Below, in pieces: positions 26,574 to 34,560 of a stretch of 59,913 bases of DNA. The stretch comes from Bradyrhizobium neotropicale (lineage in GTDB: Bacteria > Pseudomonadota > Alphaproteobacteria > Rhizobiales > Xanthobacteraceae), in the NCBI RefSeq assembly GCF_001641695.1, contig NZ_LSEF01000071.1, positions 1 to 59,913 of the forward strand, read 5' to 3'. Each line of letters opens with the position of its first letter. Position 1 is the first letter of the stretch. The translations under genes were made by a program, and so were the position numbers. The notes under the pieces were generated by a model. The model was not told the DNA's origin and searched no databases. It saw only the letters and a list, made by a program, of their open reading frames with translations.

Positions 26574-27041
26574 ATGCCCATCTTTCGGTATTTCATGTTC
26601 GTCGGTGGAGCGCTGCTCGCTCTGTTGCTCGCGGCGGATTTCGTATGGCCGGCGCCCCCCGCGACGCAGGGCATCGCGAGCGCAAGCAACGATCCGCCGC
26701 CGATCCGCATCCGGTCGGATCGCCAACTGCCGGAACGCGTCGTGCTCGATACCAGCAAGCCGACGATCGCCGCGCCCGTCGTGCAGACGGTCGCTGTTGC
26801 CGCGCCGCAGGCAACCGCGTCACCCGTCCTGAACGAAATGTCGGCCAAGGCGCGGGTCCGCGAGACATTTGCCCAATTCATCCCGCCTGGGTCGAAGGCT
26901 GAGGCAGGATCGGTCAAGAAGACCGAGGCCAAGGCGTCCAAGCGCAGGGTCGCCAGGGCGCGGCCGGTGCAACCGCAGGGCAGGCCGATGATGCTGATGG
27001 CGCAGCAGCCGCATTTCGGCCTCTTCAACACGACCTGGTGA
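26574..27041 (+). CDS. Membrane-anchored low-complexity protein
   Basis: The 155-aa protein begins MPIFRYFMFVGGALLALLLAADFVW, an N-terminal membrane anchor, and continues with a Pro/Ala/Val-rich region and a basic tail (KKTEAKASKRRVARARP). It is of a type frequent in Bradyrhizobium. GGAG nine bases upstream supports the ATG at 26,574 rather than the longer frame from 26,448. No function can be given. Confidence 0.6.
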   Translation: MPIFRYFMFVGGALLALLLAADFVWPAPPATQGIASASNDPPPIRIRSDRQLPERVVLDTSKPTIAAPVVQTVAVAAPQATASPVLNEMSAKARVRETFAQFIPPGSKAEAGSVKKTEAKASKRRVARARPVQPQGRPMMLMAQQPHFGLFNTTW

Positions 27042-27185
27042 GCGCGTCCGTCTGCTCAGGGCGGGCGGGGCTTTTTATTGTCAAACCTCTCTGCTAAGTC
27101 GAACGCATCCGAACATCACGCTTGGTGCTGGTCCTGAAGGCACCGAACAGGCGTATCTCGGTAGTGGCCCGACGGTCGGGCCGAA

Positions 27186-27262
27186 GCGCTCGTAGCTCAG
27201 CTGGATAGAGCATCGGATTTCGATTCCGAGGGTCGGGAGTTCGAATCTCTCCGAGCGCGCCA
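27186..27262 (+). tRNA. tRNA-Arg (anticodon TCG)
   Basis: A complete cloverleaf: acceptor stem GCGCTCG paired with CGAGCGC, discriminator G and encoded CCA; D-loop AGCTCAGCTGGATAGAGC; anticodon stem TCGGA/TCCGA around the loop TTTCGAT, giving TCG; T-loop GTTCGAATC. It is the attachment site of the element: bases from 27,215 on are repeated at 50,188, so its 3' half now comes from the element while the host's original 3' half lies 23 kb away. The tRNA remains intact. Confidence 0.97.
27215..27262 (+). other. attL: 48-bp attachment repeat
   Basis: The 3' half of tRNA-Arg from the anticodon stem to CCA. It is identical, with no mismatch, to 50,188-50,235. The identity stops sharply on both sides (CATC versus TTTG before it, GCAAAA versus CTTTCA after it). 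Confidence 0.95.
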
Positions 27263-27730
27263 GCAAAATCAAATACTTAGCATCAACGTGTCGAGCAGCC
27301 GTTCGCCTCGGGAAACCCGGGGGAAACTTTGTGCGCGCCTCCGCCGCGCGGGTTGGCGGCTCCGGGGGTGGGCTATCCGGGGGGAAATTTTTTTGCGATT
27401 TCGATAGTTCCAATGCCCCATTTATTGACTTGAGCGGTTCGGCCGGGAAATCCCGAGGCGGCTGGCGGTATGACCGGAGCCCGGGTCGGCGCCGCCTGAT
27501 GCCCCCTAAGTCGACAAATCTGCCTTGGCCCCACTAAGACTAATGATGACTGCTCGGCCTAGCCGGGCTTTCACGCTGCGGTTTCCGGTTGTCGATTGAG
27601 CCCGTCCGAGGACGGCCACACGCCCTTCATCGCATCGCCTATCGCCCACCAACCCCGGCCCAGCCGGATCATCCGTAACGCACCTAGCGGTGAGCTAAGC
27701 GCTCCCGCGAGGACAGGAGAACTCGCGCCT
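27263..27730. other. Gene-free left end of the element with putative integrase arm sites
   Basis: No convincing gene is present. GGGAAACTTTGTGC at 27,321-27,334 resembles GGGAAACTTTTGCACC at 50,040-50,055, on the other side of the attachment core in the circular form. A weaker copy, GGGGAAATTTTTTTGCG, lies near 27,381. Such repeated motifs on both arms are expected binding sites for the integrase N-terminal domain. The rest of the stretch shows nothing clear. Confidence 0.5.
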
Positions 27731-27955
27731 ATGAAAACCTTGGAACCCCCGGCACGCGCTGAACAGAGGCCCGCAACCCGCCCGGGCATGCCTGACGACG
27801 CCGCCCTTACTGTAAGCGAAGTCCGCCGATTATTGAGCGTGTCCAAGGCGTGGCTCTATTCGCCCGCTGGTAAAGCGGTAGTCGGAGAGGGCTTTAAGCT
27901 CGGCGGCTCGCGCCGATACCGGGCCAGCGTCATCGCTCGCGTGCTGTCCGCTTGA
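27731..27955 (+). CDS. AlpA/excisionase-like HTH DNA-binding protein
   Basis: The 74-aa protein contains LTVSEVRRLLSVSKAWLY, then GFKLGGSRRYRASVIARVL, a MerR/AlpA-type winged helix as in excisionases and AlpA regulators. It could direct excision of the element or control its replication genes. AGGAGAA precedes the ATG at 27,731. Its stop overlaps the TTG start of the next gene, so the two are coupled. A second excisionase-like candidate is at 43,598. Confidence 0.75.
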   Translation: MKTLEPPARAEQRPATRPGMPDDAALTVSEVRRLLSVSKAWLYSPAGKAVVGEGFKLGGSRRYRASVIARVLSA

Positions 27956-29157
27956 CCGCCCCGGCTTCGAGACCTTCGGTTATGTCCGAATTTCAGAACC
28001 CGGCGTCGCTGTTTGACAGCCGCGAGGTGCTAGCTCGCGAAGGCGAGACCGAACGAAACGAGCCGCTCACCCGCGCGGTCGGTGCATCGAAGCGCCTTGA
28101 GCGCGAAGGCACCGATTGGCTTGCGCGCGGCGGCGCGGACGCTAATGGAAACCAATTGGGAGAAGACGGCCGCCCTGTCGCTAGTCCGTGCCTAATGTCT
28201 CAGGGCAGGCGGGTCTCTGTTGAGAAGCGTGGGGAGGCCGGATCAGCGGACGTAAGCCTTGCCGCATTTTGGCTTGGCGGGGAACGTCTCCATTCCGACC
28301 CCGAGTCCGCAATCGATGCGGGGCGCAAGCGACGCATTGAAACGCAGCGCTTTTATCTTGCGTGTACCCGTCCCTGCGAATCTGACGAATGCCGATATGC
28401 TCGAATCGAACGCGGCATGCGGCTGTTACCCGACGCGCAGAGCGAATTCGAAATCAGAGTTATCGCGGGCGCAATTCGGCGCGACTGCAAGTTTCTCAAA
28501 ATCGCAACCCCGGTCGATCTGGCACGGAAGATGGGATGCAGCACGTCAACCGCCTATGCGCGAATGCGAGACGGAAGCTTAGAAGCGGCAATTATCGCGG
28601 TTGCAGCGACGAAGCAGGTGACTCTTGAGGAGGCCCGTCAACTGAAGGGGCTGAAACTCGACATTAGACGGGCGACTAACGGCACCGTGTTCGATAGCCC
28701 TGCTTGGCACCGCGAAATCGAAAGATTGTTCGCTAGCTTACGATACGAGATCGTCAATACGCTCGCGCGTGAAACTACGCTCAGTCGCTTCGACGCACAG
28801 AAGGGAAGCGACCGCGCCCTAATGATGATTCCGCAAAGCCGTATCGAAAAGCTCGATGAATTGGGTCTGCTCGCGCCGGAGATTTGCCGAATGTTGGGCC
28901 TCATGAGCGAGCATGATCGCGACGCGTGGATTGCGGACCGTGACGCAGAAGACCTCGCAGAGTTGTGCGGTAACGCAGATCAAAGGCGAAGGGCCTCCAG
29001 TCGTTACGGCTCCCAGGGCTACGAGAAGCGAATTAAAGCGTACCTAGCGAAGGAAGGACGCAGCCCTAAAGGCCCTGTGTTGCCGAAACCGAACGTCCCG
29101 CCGTCACTGGCAGAGATCACAAAACGCAAGTCGCCGATTAAGAAGAAAGCTGCTTAA
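27952..29157 (+). CDS. Unknown protein of the replication module
   Basis: The 401-aa protein is charged and has no signal peptide. The middle has a cysteine group (YLACTRPCESDECRYARIERG) and a possible helix-turn-helix (TPVDLARKMGCSTSTAYARM). The end is lysine-rich (KRKSPIKKKAA). It begins at a TTG overlapping the previous stop, with an ATG alternative at 27,982, and lies 2 bases before the primase-helicase gene. That operon suggests a DNA-binding replication or partition role; I do not recognise the family. Confidence 0.7.
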   Translation: MTAPASRPSVMSEFQNPASLFDSREVLAREGETERNEPLTRAVGASKRLEREGTDWLARGGADANGNQLGEDGRPVASPCLMSQGRRVSVEKRGEAGSADVSLAAFWLGGERLHSDPESAIDAGRKRRIETQRFYLACTRPCESDECRYARIERGMRLLPDAQSEFEIRVIAGAIRRDCKFLKIATPVDLARKMGCSTSTAYARMRDGSLEAAIIAVAATKQVTLEEARQLKGLKLDIRRATNGTVFDSPAWHREIERLFASLRYEIVNTLARETTLSRFDAQKGSDRALMMIPQSRIEKLDELGLLAPEICRMLGLMSEHDRDAWIADRDAEDLAELCGNADQRRRASSRYGSQGYEKRIKAYLAKEGRSPKGPVLPKPNVPPSLAEITKRKSPIKKKAA

Positions 29158-29159
29158 GA

Positions 29160-31343
29160 ATGGACAAGCCCGTGAATACATCGGCGCAGGCCATTGATAA
29201 CTCAGGTGCCCGCAGGTCACGCAACCGCAAGACAGCATTTCAATTGGCTAAGGTCGGATTGTGGGTGTTCCCCTCGAACGGGAAGGTTCCGCTGGTGCCG
29301 AGATTTAACAAGGCTGACACGTCGCTCACCAAGGCCGACGTTGAAGCCGCCGTCGAAGAGTTCATGGAGAAGCACGAGGTTGAGCCCGTGCATGTCGGCG
29401 CCACTCGTGATCCGGAAGTCATCAAGAAGCTGTGGCGCCGCTTCCCGGACGCCGTCCCGAGCGTGAGCTGTGGTCCAAGCAAACTCGTCGTTCTCGATTC
29501 TGATGTTAAAGATGGCGGGCCTGCTAAGATGGCGAAGCTATTCGCTGAGATAGGACTGCCTGAAGGCGTGCATGTGAGCGCTACCCGGAGCGGTGGCAGG
29601 CATTACGTCTTCAGCGATCCTTTTGGGACCTTCACTAATCAGGCTGGGCTGCTCAAGAAACTGTATTCGACGGATGTTCGTGGTCGGAACGGTCAATTTG
29701 TCGCGCCCAGCTCGATCCGCGCGGACGGTGCTGCGTATGGCTCCGACGAAGACCGCATCAAATTCCTGCGCGCGGTCGTGAGCGGGAAACTTCCGCAACT
29801 GCCGCAAGAGATTGTGGAGCTTATCGGCGCGTCGACTGAGAGTGAAACGTCGCTCAGTGATAAGGATGCTGAAGTCAAAAGGTATATGGAAGAGCTTGAG
29901 AGCGGCGAACGCGAGGATCATGCAGCGCTCTTTGATCCCGTTGCCGGTAAGTACCCGCTCGACTACATCAAAGAGTGTCGGCCCGATTTCGGGTTTGCTT
30001 ACGATCACCCGGGCGAGGATCGCTCAGCAAATCGCATGCAGGCTGCAACGTTCCTGGTCGGCGCTTACCCCGAGCTGAGCGTGAACGATTACGCGGTGTT
30101 TTGCGAGGAATGGGACGGAGCAGGTGATCCCGATACCAGACAACTGGCGAGGGAATTCGCGCGAGCGAAGCTCAATCCCGCACACGTCTCGAAGCCGAGC
30201 GACGGAAGCGCATTCGAAGCCGTTGATGACGAAGACGATGACAGCCTAGGCGCCAAGCCGGGATTGACCCAACGGGCAGGCGAGCTTGTTGCGAACTACA
30301 GACCTATTCGTTGGCTAGTGAAACGACTCATCCCGCTCAACAGCGTGGGCGCTCTGTACGGATTGCCGAACGTCGGTAAGTCGTTCGTCGTCTTCGACCT
30401 AGCGAGCCATGCGCGGCGAGGCCGTGAATGGTTCGGCCGTAAAACTCGGAGCGGGGATGTTCTGTATTGCTACGCTGAAGGTGCCGAAGGATTTGCCGGG
30501 CGCGCAAAGGCGTGGGCCGATAACAATGATACGCGTGGCGGCGACGTAGCGTTGATGGACAATGTCCCCAATCTCTTCCGCGACAGCAAAGCCGCCGAAA
30601 AGTTGATAGCGGCTGCGCGAGAGTGTGAAGCGCAGAGCGGACAGCCCGTGAGGCTCATCATCCTTGACACGCTGGCCGCAGCGACAACCGGCGCAGACGG
30701 GAGCAGCGACAAGGATATGGGCACCGTTTGCGAACGCCTGCGCAAGGTTGCGTCTGCGCTCGATTGCGCTGTGCTCATCGTCCATCACAGCGGCAAGGAC
30801 GTATCAAAGGGCATGCGCGGCTCTAGCGCGATCCTGGGCGCGGTCGACTTCACACTGTTGGCCGAAGAAGGAAAGGGCGCTTCAATGCTCAGTGTCGAGA
30901 AGATGCGCGACGCCTCCAAGGCTCAGTCTATCAGGTTCAAGTTGGTCGAAGTCGTGATTGGCCGGGACGAAGACGGCGAGGACGTTACGAGCTGTATCGT
31001 ACGCCCGGTCACTGTCGGCGAAGGTATTGACATGGCCGTGGACGACGAAGAGGTCACGCCGCTCAAGGTCTCTGACAGACGGGAAGACCGGGTGGCGATG
31101 CTCATGGGCGTTGCGCGCGAGCAGGCCGAAAAGGCCGCTGCAGCCGATGAGCCGCTGAGTTCGGTGGCCCTGATGCCTGCGGCGCTCAGAGAAGCTCTGA
31201 ACGCGGAGCGGCGGCAATTCTGCGATCTGGATGGGAAGCCGCTAGCGCTGCTAGACCGGACGGGGGTTAAGCGGGTCATAGATAAGGCGGTCGAAGATAA
31301 GGTGTTGTCGGAGCGAAGAGGGCGGCTTTACGTCGTCGATTAG
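29160..31343 (+). CDS. Prim-pol / RepA-type helicase replication protein
   Basis: The 727-aa protein has a bifunctional primase-polymerase domain at about 20-220 (VVLDSDVKDG acidic pair, SATRSGGRHYVF, and DVRGRNGQFVAPSS) and a RepA-like hexameric ATPase from about 385 (Walker A GLPNVGKS near 400; Walker B LIILDTLAA near 498; VLIVHHSGKD sensor). This combination lets an element prime and unwind its own origin, as P4 alpha protein does. Ten GTGTCA-type repeats lie directly after its stop codon, which supports an initiator role. Confidence 0.88.
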   Translation: MDKPVNTSAQAIDNSGARRSRNRKTAFQLAKVGLWVFPSNGKVPLVPRFNKADTSLTKADVEAAVEEFMEKHEVEPVHVGATRDPEVIKKLWRRFPDAVPSVSCGPSKLVVLDSDVKDGGPAKMAKLFAEIGLPEGVHVSATRSGGRHYVFSDPFGTFTNQAGLLKKLYSTDVRGRNGQFVAPSSIRADGAAYGSDEDRIKFLRAVVSGKLPQLPQEIVELIGASTESETSLSDKDAEVKRYMEELESGEREDHAALFDPVAGKYPLDYIKECRPDFGFAYDHPGEDRSANRMQAATFLVGAYPELSVNDYAVFCEEWDGAGDPDTRQLAREFARAKLNPAHVSKPSDGSAFEAVDDEDDDSLGAKPGLTQRAGELVANYRPIRWLVKRLIPLNSVGALYGLPNVGKSFVVFDLASHARRGREWFGRKTRSGDVLYCYAEGAEGFAGRAKAWADNNDTRGGDVALMDNVPNLFRDSKAAEKLIAAARECEAQSGQPVRLIILDTLAAATTGADGSSDKDMGTVCERLRKVASALDCAVLIVHHSGKDVSKGMRGSSAILGAVDFTLLAEEGKGASMLSVEKMRDASKAQSIRFKLVEVVIGRDEDGEDVTSCIVRPVTVGEGIDMAVDDEEVTPLKVSDRREDRVAMLMGVAREQAEKAAAADEPLSSVALMPAALREALNAERRQFCDLDGKPLALLDRTGVKRVIDKAVEDKVLSERRGRLYVVD

Positions 31344-31345
31344 AG

Positions 31346-31574
31346 GCGTGTCAGAAAGCGTGTCAGTTGGTCGGGTGACACGCCGACTGACACGCTCGGT
31401 TTTCGGGTAGAGTGACACGCCTCTGACACGCTTTCGCAACGCCGCTAAGTCGAGCAAAATCAAGCATTAAGGGGTGAAACGTGTCAGGCGTGTCAGAGCG
31501 TGTCACCTGACACGCTTTCGGTCCAAACTCCCCATGTGTCACTTCCCCGCAGCCTATAAGGCTGCGGGTGACAC
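31346..31574. other. Iteron-like repeat cluster, putative replication origin
   Basis: Ten strong copies of the 8-9 base motif GCGTGTCAG, in either orientation, lie in 31,346-31,515: forward at 31,346, 31,358, 31,480, 31,488 and 31,498; reverse (CTGACACGC) at 31,376, 31,387, 31,413, 31,423 and 31,507. Weaker TGTCA and TGACAC copies flank a hairpin at 31,537-31,574. An AT-richer spacer (31,440-31,475) divides two groups. Their place right behind a prim-pol/RepA gene is that of an initiator-bound origin. Confidence 0.75.
31546..31568. other. Perfect hairpin at the edge of the iteron cluster
   Basis: CCCGCAGCCT and AGGCTGCGGG form a 10-bp stem with an ATA loop, flanked by TGTCA and TGACAC half-sites. 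There is no T-run, so it is not a typical terminator. It may be part of the origin, for example a single-strand priming structure. Confidence 0.6.
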
Positions 31575-31615
31575 AGATGGACTTAGGTCGCGTCGGGAGT
31601 GGGAGCGTTCTTCGT

Positions 31616-31987
31616 CTAATTCCCGTGATGGCAGTTGATGTCTTGCGTACAAGTCGCCTTCATGGCTCGCTTACCTGTGTCGATCATCGCAATGTCAGAA
31701 TTTTCGGGCCGATCAGAATAGTTCGTCGTAGCCACAAAACGCCACTCCGTCATGTTGGCGCCTTCCAGGTCGTAGTTGATGCCATTGGCAGGCGGGGCCG
31801 GCTTTACCACTCGATAGGCGGCCTCAGCCCCGCCCGTGTACCCCATCAACACTGAACTATTCATTTGAACGCAGCCGCCGTTGTTGAAGGTCAATCGAAA
31901 ATGATTGCAGGCCGCTAAAGCCTCGGCGGAATACGTAACAGCGACTGTCATAACTGTGAAAATCATTACTGTTTGGACGCGCTTCAT
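31616..31987 (-). CDS. Secreted cysteine-containing cargo protein
   Basis: The 123-aa protein has a signal peptide (MKRVQTVMIFTVMTVAVTYSAEALA) and a mature part with five cysteines, including NGGC and CTQDINCHHGN at the end. It is on the opposite strand to its neighbours and lies between the origin and the late genes, as phage-carried accessory genes often do. The function is unknown. Confidence 0.65.
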   Translation of the reverse strand: MKRVQTVMIFTVMTVAVTYSAEALAACNHFRLTFNNGGCVQMNSSVLMGYTGGAEAAYRVVKPAPPANGINYDLEGANMTEWRFVATTNYSDRPENSDIAMIDTGKRAMKATCTQDINCHHGN

Positions 31988-32383
31988 GGATCACCTTTAA
32001 GGGTTTTCACACCCGCGAATTTTAGTAGAGGCAATTAAATCAATCAACTGTTGGTTTAGTTTTCTGTATAGAGAGAGAGAGAAAGCCGCTCTTCTGTGCT
32101 TTAGTTCGTCCTCTAGGATGGACCCTTGCCTCTAGTCTGAGGTCGAGATGGCCGTGCCGTTTTGTAGATGCCCGGCACGAAGTTCTCATGCGTACAAAGG
32201 CTTACCCGATCAATTCCGGATTCCAGCCGATTTTGTCGAGGGCGTCCCTATAGGTGAGGGCCAGCGAATGCGGGCTCACTGGCTCTTGTCCTGAACGGGG
32301 CATGCGCCGCGCGGGTCTACCGGGTCCCCGGTCCGCGCGGCGTTCACCCCCGCACACCCGCCCCACATTGAAAGAACCGCCCT
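31988..32383. other. Divergent promoter region with a GC-rich hairpin
   Basis: No gene is visible in these 396 bases. The left part is AT-rich with a GAGAGAGAGA run and a CAACTGTTG palindrome, suited to promoters for the divergent genes. At 32,305-32,342 the arms CGCCGCGCGG and CCGCGCGGCG enclose a second stem, ACCGGG/CCCGGT, forming a two-part hairpin 42 bases before the next gene. Confidence 0.6.
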
Positions 32384-32698
32384 ATGAGTGATCCTGTTTT
32401 CGAGGGCCTCGCCGAAGGCCTGAAGCCGCCCGCTGATACAGTCCCCACCCGCGACCTCGCGCTGATCGCCATCGGGGCGAAGCTTGATAGGCTCGCGGAG
32501 GCAAGCGAACGTCAAGCCGACGCGCTGGAAGTGCTGGCAGCCTTGATGGCGTCCTGCGTCGGGGTTGGCTCCGCGCGATGCTACGGTGACGGCGAGCGCT
32601 TTGGGCATGAAGTACCCCTGAACTACCTGCGAAGTGGTGACGGGTCGAAGCCCTTCGCGTGCGACGCTGACAAATCGAGCGATGATAATGGCGAATGA
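32384..32698 (+). CDS. Small phage protein, unknown
   Basis: The 104-aa protein is helical in character in the middle (KLDRLAEASERQADALEVLAALM) with an acidic end. It begins the rightward late-gene run after the long non-coding region. It overlaps the next gene by 11 bases. No family recognised. Confidence 0.6.
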   Translation: MSDPVFEGLAEGLKPPADTVPTRDLALIAIGAKLDRLAEASERQADALEVLAALMASCVGVGSARCYGDGERFGHEVPLNYLRSGDGSKPFACDADKSSDDNGE

Positions 32699-32951
32699 GG
32701 CGCTCGCAGGCGAGCTGAACGCACTCGCCGATCTCATCAACCGAGCTGCCGAGAAGCTCGGCGCAATCGGCCGCATTCCGGCCGTGGACGCGCTGCGCAT
32801 GCGGGTTGATCGCCACGCTATGCCGAGCATCGCGCCCGGATCGCCGCTCGCGCGCATGGTTGAGCAGGGCGACCGGTTCGCCGCAACGATGCCGGAGCCC
32901 GCAGAGCCCACGAAGTGGGAGCCGAGCGAATGCCGATGTCAAAAACCGTAG
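32688..32951 (+). CDS. Small phage protein, unknown
   Basis: The 87-aa protein begins MANEALAGELNALADLINRAAEKLG, an amphipathic helix. It then has a proline-rich end. It overlaps the genes before and after it, as in a compact phage operon. An ATG two codons upstream (32,682) is an alternative. No family recognised. Confidence 0.55.
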   Translation: MANEALAGELNALADLINRAAEKLGAIGRIPAVDALRMRVDRHAMPSIAPGSPLARMVEQGDRFAATMPEPAEPTKWEPSECRCQKP

Positions 32952-33031
32952 ATGAGCGACTAAAGAACCTTTGGGCCGTCCTGGCGACCGTTGCGGCAAA
33001 CAAGGCCGTAGAACGAATGGCGTGGCGCTGA
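32930..33031 (+). CDS. Very small ORF, possibly frameshifted with 33,030-33,125
   Basis: The 33-aa product (MPMSKTVDERLKNLWAVLAT and onward) ends at TGA at 33,029. The frame one base further on then reads EGAEKLANTAAKWLERAGAN to a TAG at 33,123-33,125, with no start codon of its own. Joined, they would form a plausible helical protein of about 64 residues. Either a one-base mutation has split a gene or a +1 shift occurs at CGC-TGA. It overlaps the end of the previous gene. Confidence 0.4.
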   Translation: MPMSKTVDERLKNLWAVLATVAANKAVERMAWR

Positions 33032-33149
33032 AGGGGCCGAAAAGCTGGCGAACACCGCAGCGAAGTGGCTGGAGCGCGCTGGCGCGAACGCGGCACGCTA
33101 CACCTACCGGCAGCCGCAGGCATAGGAGCGCGCGGCTGCCCGTGTCGTA

Positions 33150-33335
33150 TCAGCGCTGATGACCCAAGCCGATACCGAGCGCCAAAGCCTTTTGACGCAA
33201 AGCGCCAATCGTGCGCTTCATCTCTTTCGAGATTTTCGTGACAGGTGTCTTTGCCTTCGAGTGGCGTTTGAGATCGCGAACATCGGTCGCGCTCCATTCG
33301 CGGCGTTGCCGCTTCTTCGTCTTCGCTGCTTTCAA
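33150..33335 (-). CDS. Small basic DNA-binding-like protein
   Basis: The 61-aa protein reads MKAAKTKKRQRREWSATDVRD, then KAKTPVTKISKEMKRTIGALRQKALALG. It matches a small family common on Bradyrhizobium chromosomes whose pattern suggests a Myb/SANT-like or GcrA-like helix-turn-helix. Here it lies opposite the late genes. It could be a regulator of the element or a host gene picked up. The function is untested. Confidence 0.65.
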   Translation of the reverse strand: MKAAKTKKRQRREWSATDVRDLKRHSKAKTPVTKISKEMKRTIGALRQKALALGIGLGHQR

Positions 33336-33415
33336 GTTCCTCAGCTCCTAGCTCGTTAAAGCGGCGCTGATAGCACAGCGAGCGAATACTTCAACTAACA
33401 AACAGGTCACCGGGT

Positions 33416-34012
33416 ATGTCCGTAATCACCGTAACGCTTGACGCGAGCAAGCTCGAAGCCTGGGCGCGCGAGCTATCGGCGCGAGGCCTCCGTAACGCCA
33501 TAAGACGCGCGGTCGACAAATCCGCCACGGCAGCGCGGAGGATTGCTCTAACCAAAATCGCGGAAGACATCGGGGTGCCGAGAGCGCGCCTCAAGGGTGC
33601 CGTTGGCAAAGTCAGACGCACGACGCGCACTGACCTATCGGCATCTTTTACGGCGACCAAAGCGCGTATCAATATCATGTCGACAAGCGGAGCTTCTGTG
33701 ACTCGCGGTCAAGGGTTGCGCGCGAGCACATACCGGCTCACGGGCGGAACATCTGCGAGCCTTACCGTCCGCAGCGCGTTCACCGTGGGCGGCAAGTTCG
33801 CCGCTGTGAGACGCGGTAAGTCGAGGCTGCCAATAAAGGGCGTCTTTGCCGAGACCCCAAGCTATGCGCTCGGAAACGAGAAAGCAGTGCCGCGTAAGGA
33901 GTGGCAGCGGCGAGCTGAATTCGAACTGAACTCGCTCTTGCCCCGGGAGATAGAGAAGCAATTGCACGCCGAAGGTCTTCCCTACATCGCACCGCCAACC
34001 GACCCGGAATAG
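33416..34012 (+). CDS. Phage minor tail protein Z-like
   Basis: The 198-aa protein has the tail protein Z (GPZ) pattern: an N-terminal helix with RNAIRRAVDKSATAARRIALTKIAED, a basic segment IGVPRARLKGAVGKVRRTT, and a later beta-rich part. In lambda-like phages protein Z caps the tail terminus and joins it to the head. In those phages the gene sits after the capsid genes; here it stands before the terminase. A short gene-free stretch follows. Confidence 0.78.
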   Translation: MSVITVTLDASKLEAWARELSARGLRNAIRRAVDKSATAARRIALTKIAEDIGVPRARLKGAVGKVRRTTRTDLSASFTATKARINIMSTSGASVTRGQGLRASTYRLTGGTSASLTVRSAFTVGGKFAAVRRGKSRLPIKGVFAETPSYALGNEKAVPRKEWQRRAEFELNSLLPREIEKQLHAEGLPYIAPPTDPE

Positions 34013-34142
34013 CAAGACAAGACACCGCCGCAAGCCGCGTCGACAGGGCAGCGGCGGATTAGCGCGCCGCGACCCGTATGGAGCGCAGGCGGTTCGCCCA
34101 TGCGTGGGCGCGGCGCGCGTCCACGACACAGAGAGAAGAACC

Positions 34143-34421
34143 ATGAGTCAACAGAACGAGTATCCCGATGTGCTTCCGAGCTTCGAGAAGCACAACACGA
34201 CCGCTGAGAAGTCGCGTGTCTATATCCTCCAATGCTTGGCCAAATTCCGCGCGAGCGGCAATGCGCTCCCGAGGAATTTGAGGATTGGCGGCCAAGACTT
34301 CGACACGCACAGCTTTCTTGCATCCTTTAGCTATGACAAGCGCGAAGCCCCGCCGGGTATCGCGGCGTATGCCACCGTAATGCAGCCGAGCATGTGCGAA
34401 GTGGCTTTGTCGCTGATGTAA
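34143..34421 (+). CDS. Small phage protein, unknown
   Basis: The 92-aa protein (MSQQNEYPDVLPSFEKHNTT at the start, MCEVALSLM at the end) has no signal peptide or membrane segment. AGAGAAGAACC precedes the ATG at 34,143. It lies between the tail Z gene and the terminase genes. No family recognised. Confidence 0.55.
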   Translation: MSQQNEYPDVLPSFEKHNTTAEKSRVYILQCLAKFRASGNALPRNLRIGGQDFDTHSFLASFSYDKREAPPGIAAYATVMQPSMCEVALSLM

Positions 34422-34560
34422 TGCCGAAGTCGCGCACAATGCGCCATGGCAGCGGGCCGCACAGGCACGCTTGGGTCCTTCCGGCAACCTGAAATTCGTC
34501 CGTTGCGGTGCTCGGCCGCAGTGTTTGCGGAAAAACAGAATCAAAAATCTATAGCAGAGA

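Noticed and set aside
27331..27537. 68-codon plus-strand frame in the left end of the element
   Set aside because: It lies in the attachment region, has a glycine-rich composition typical of non-coding high-GC DNA and lacks a ribosome site.
31346..31574. CRISPR array
   Set aside because: The repeats are 8-9 bases, in both orientations and unevenly spaced. No cas gene is present in the window.
32971..33159. 62-codon plus-strand frame
   Set aside because: It is Arg/Ser-rich without coding pattern. The overlapping frame to 33,125 has a better helical sequence.
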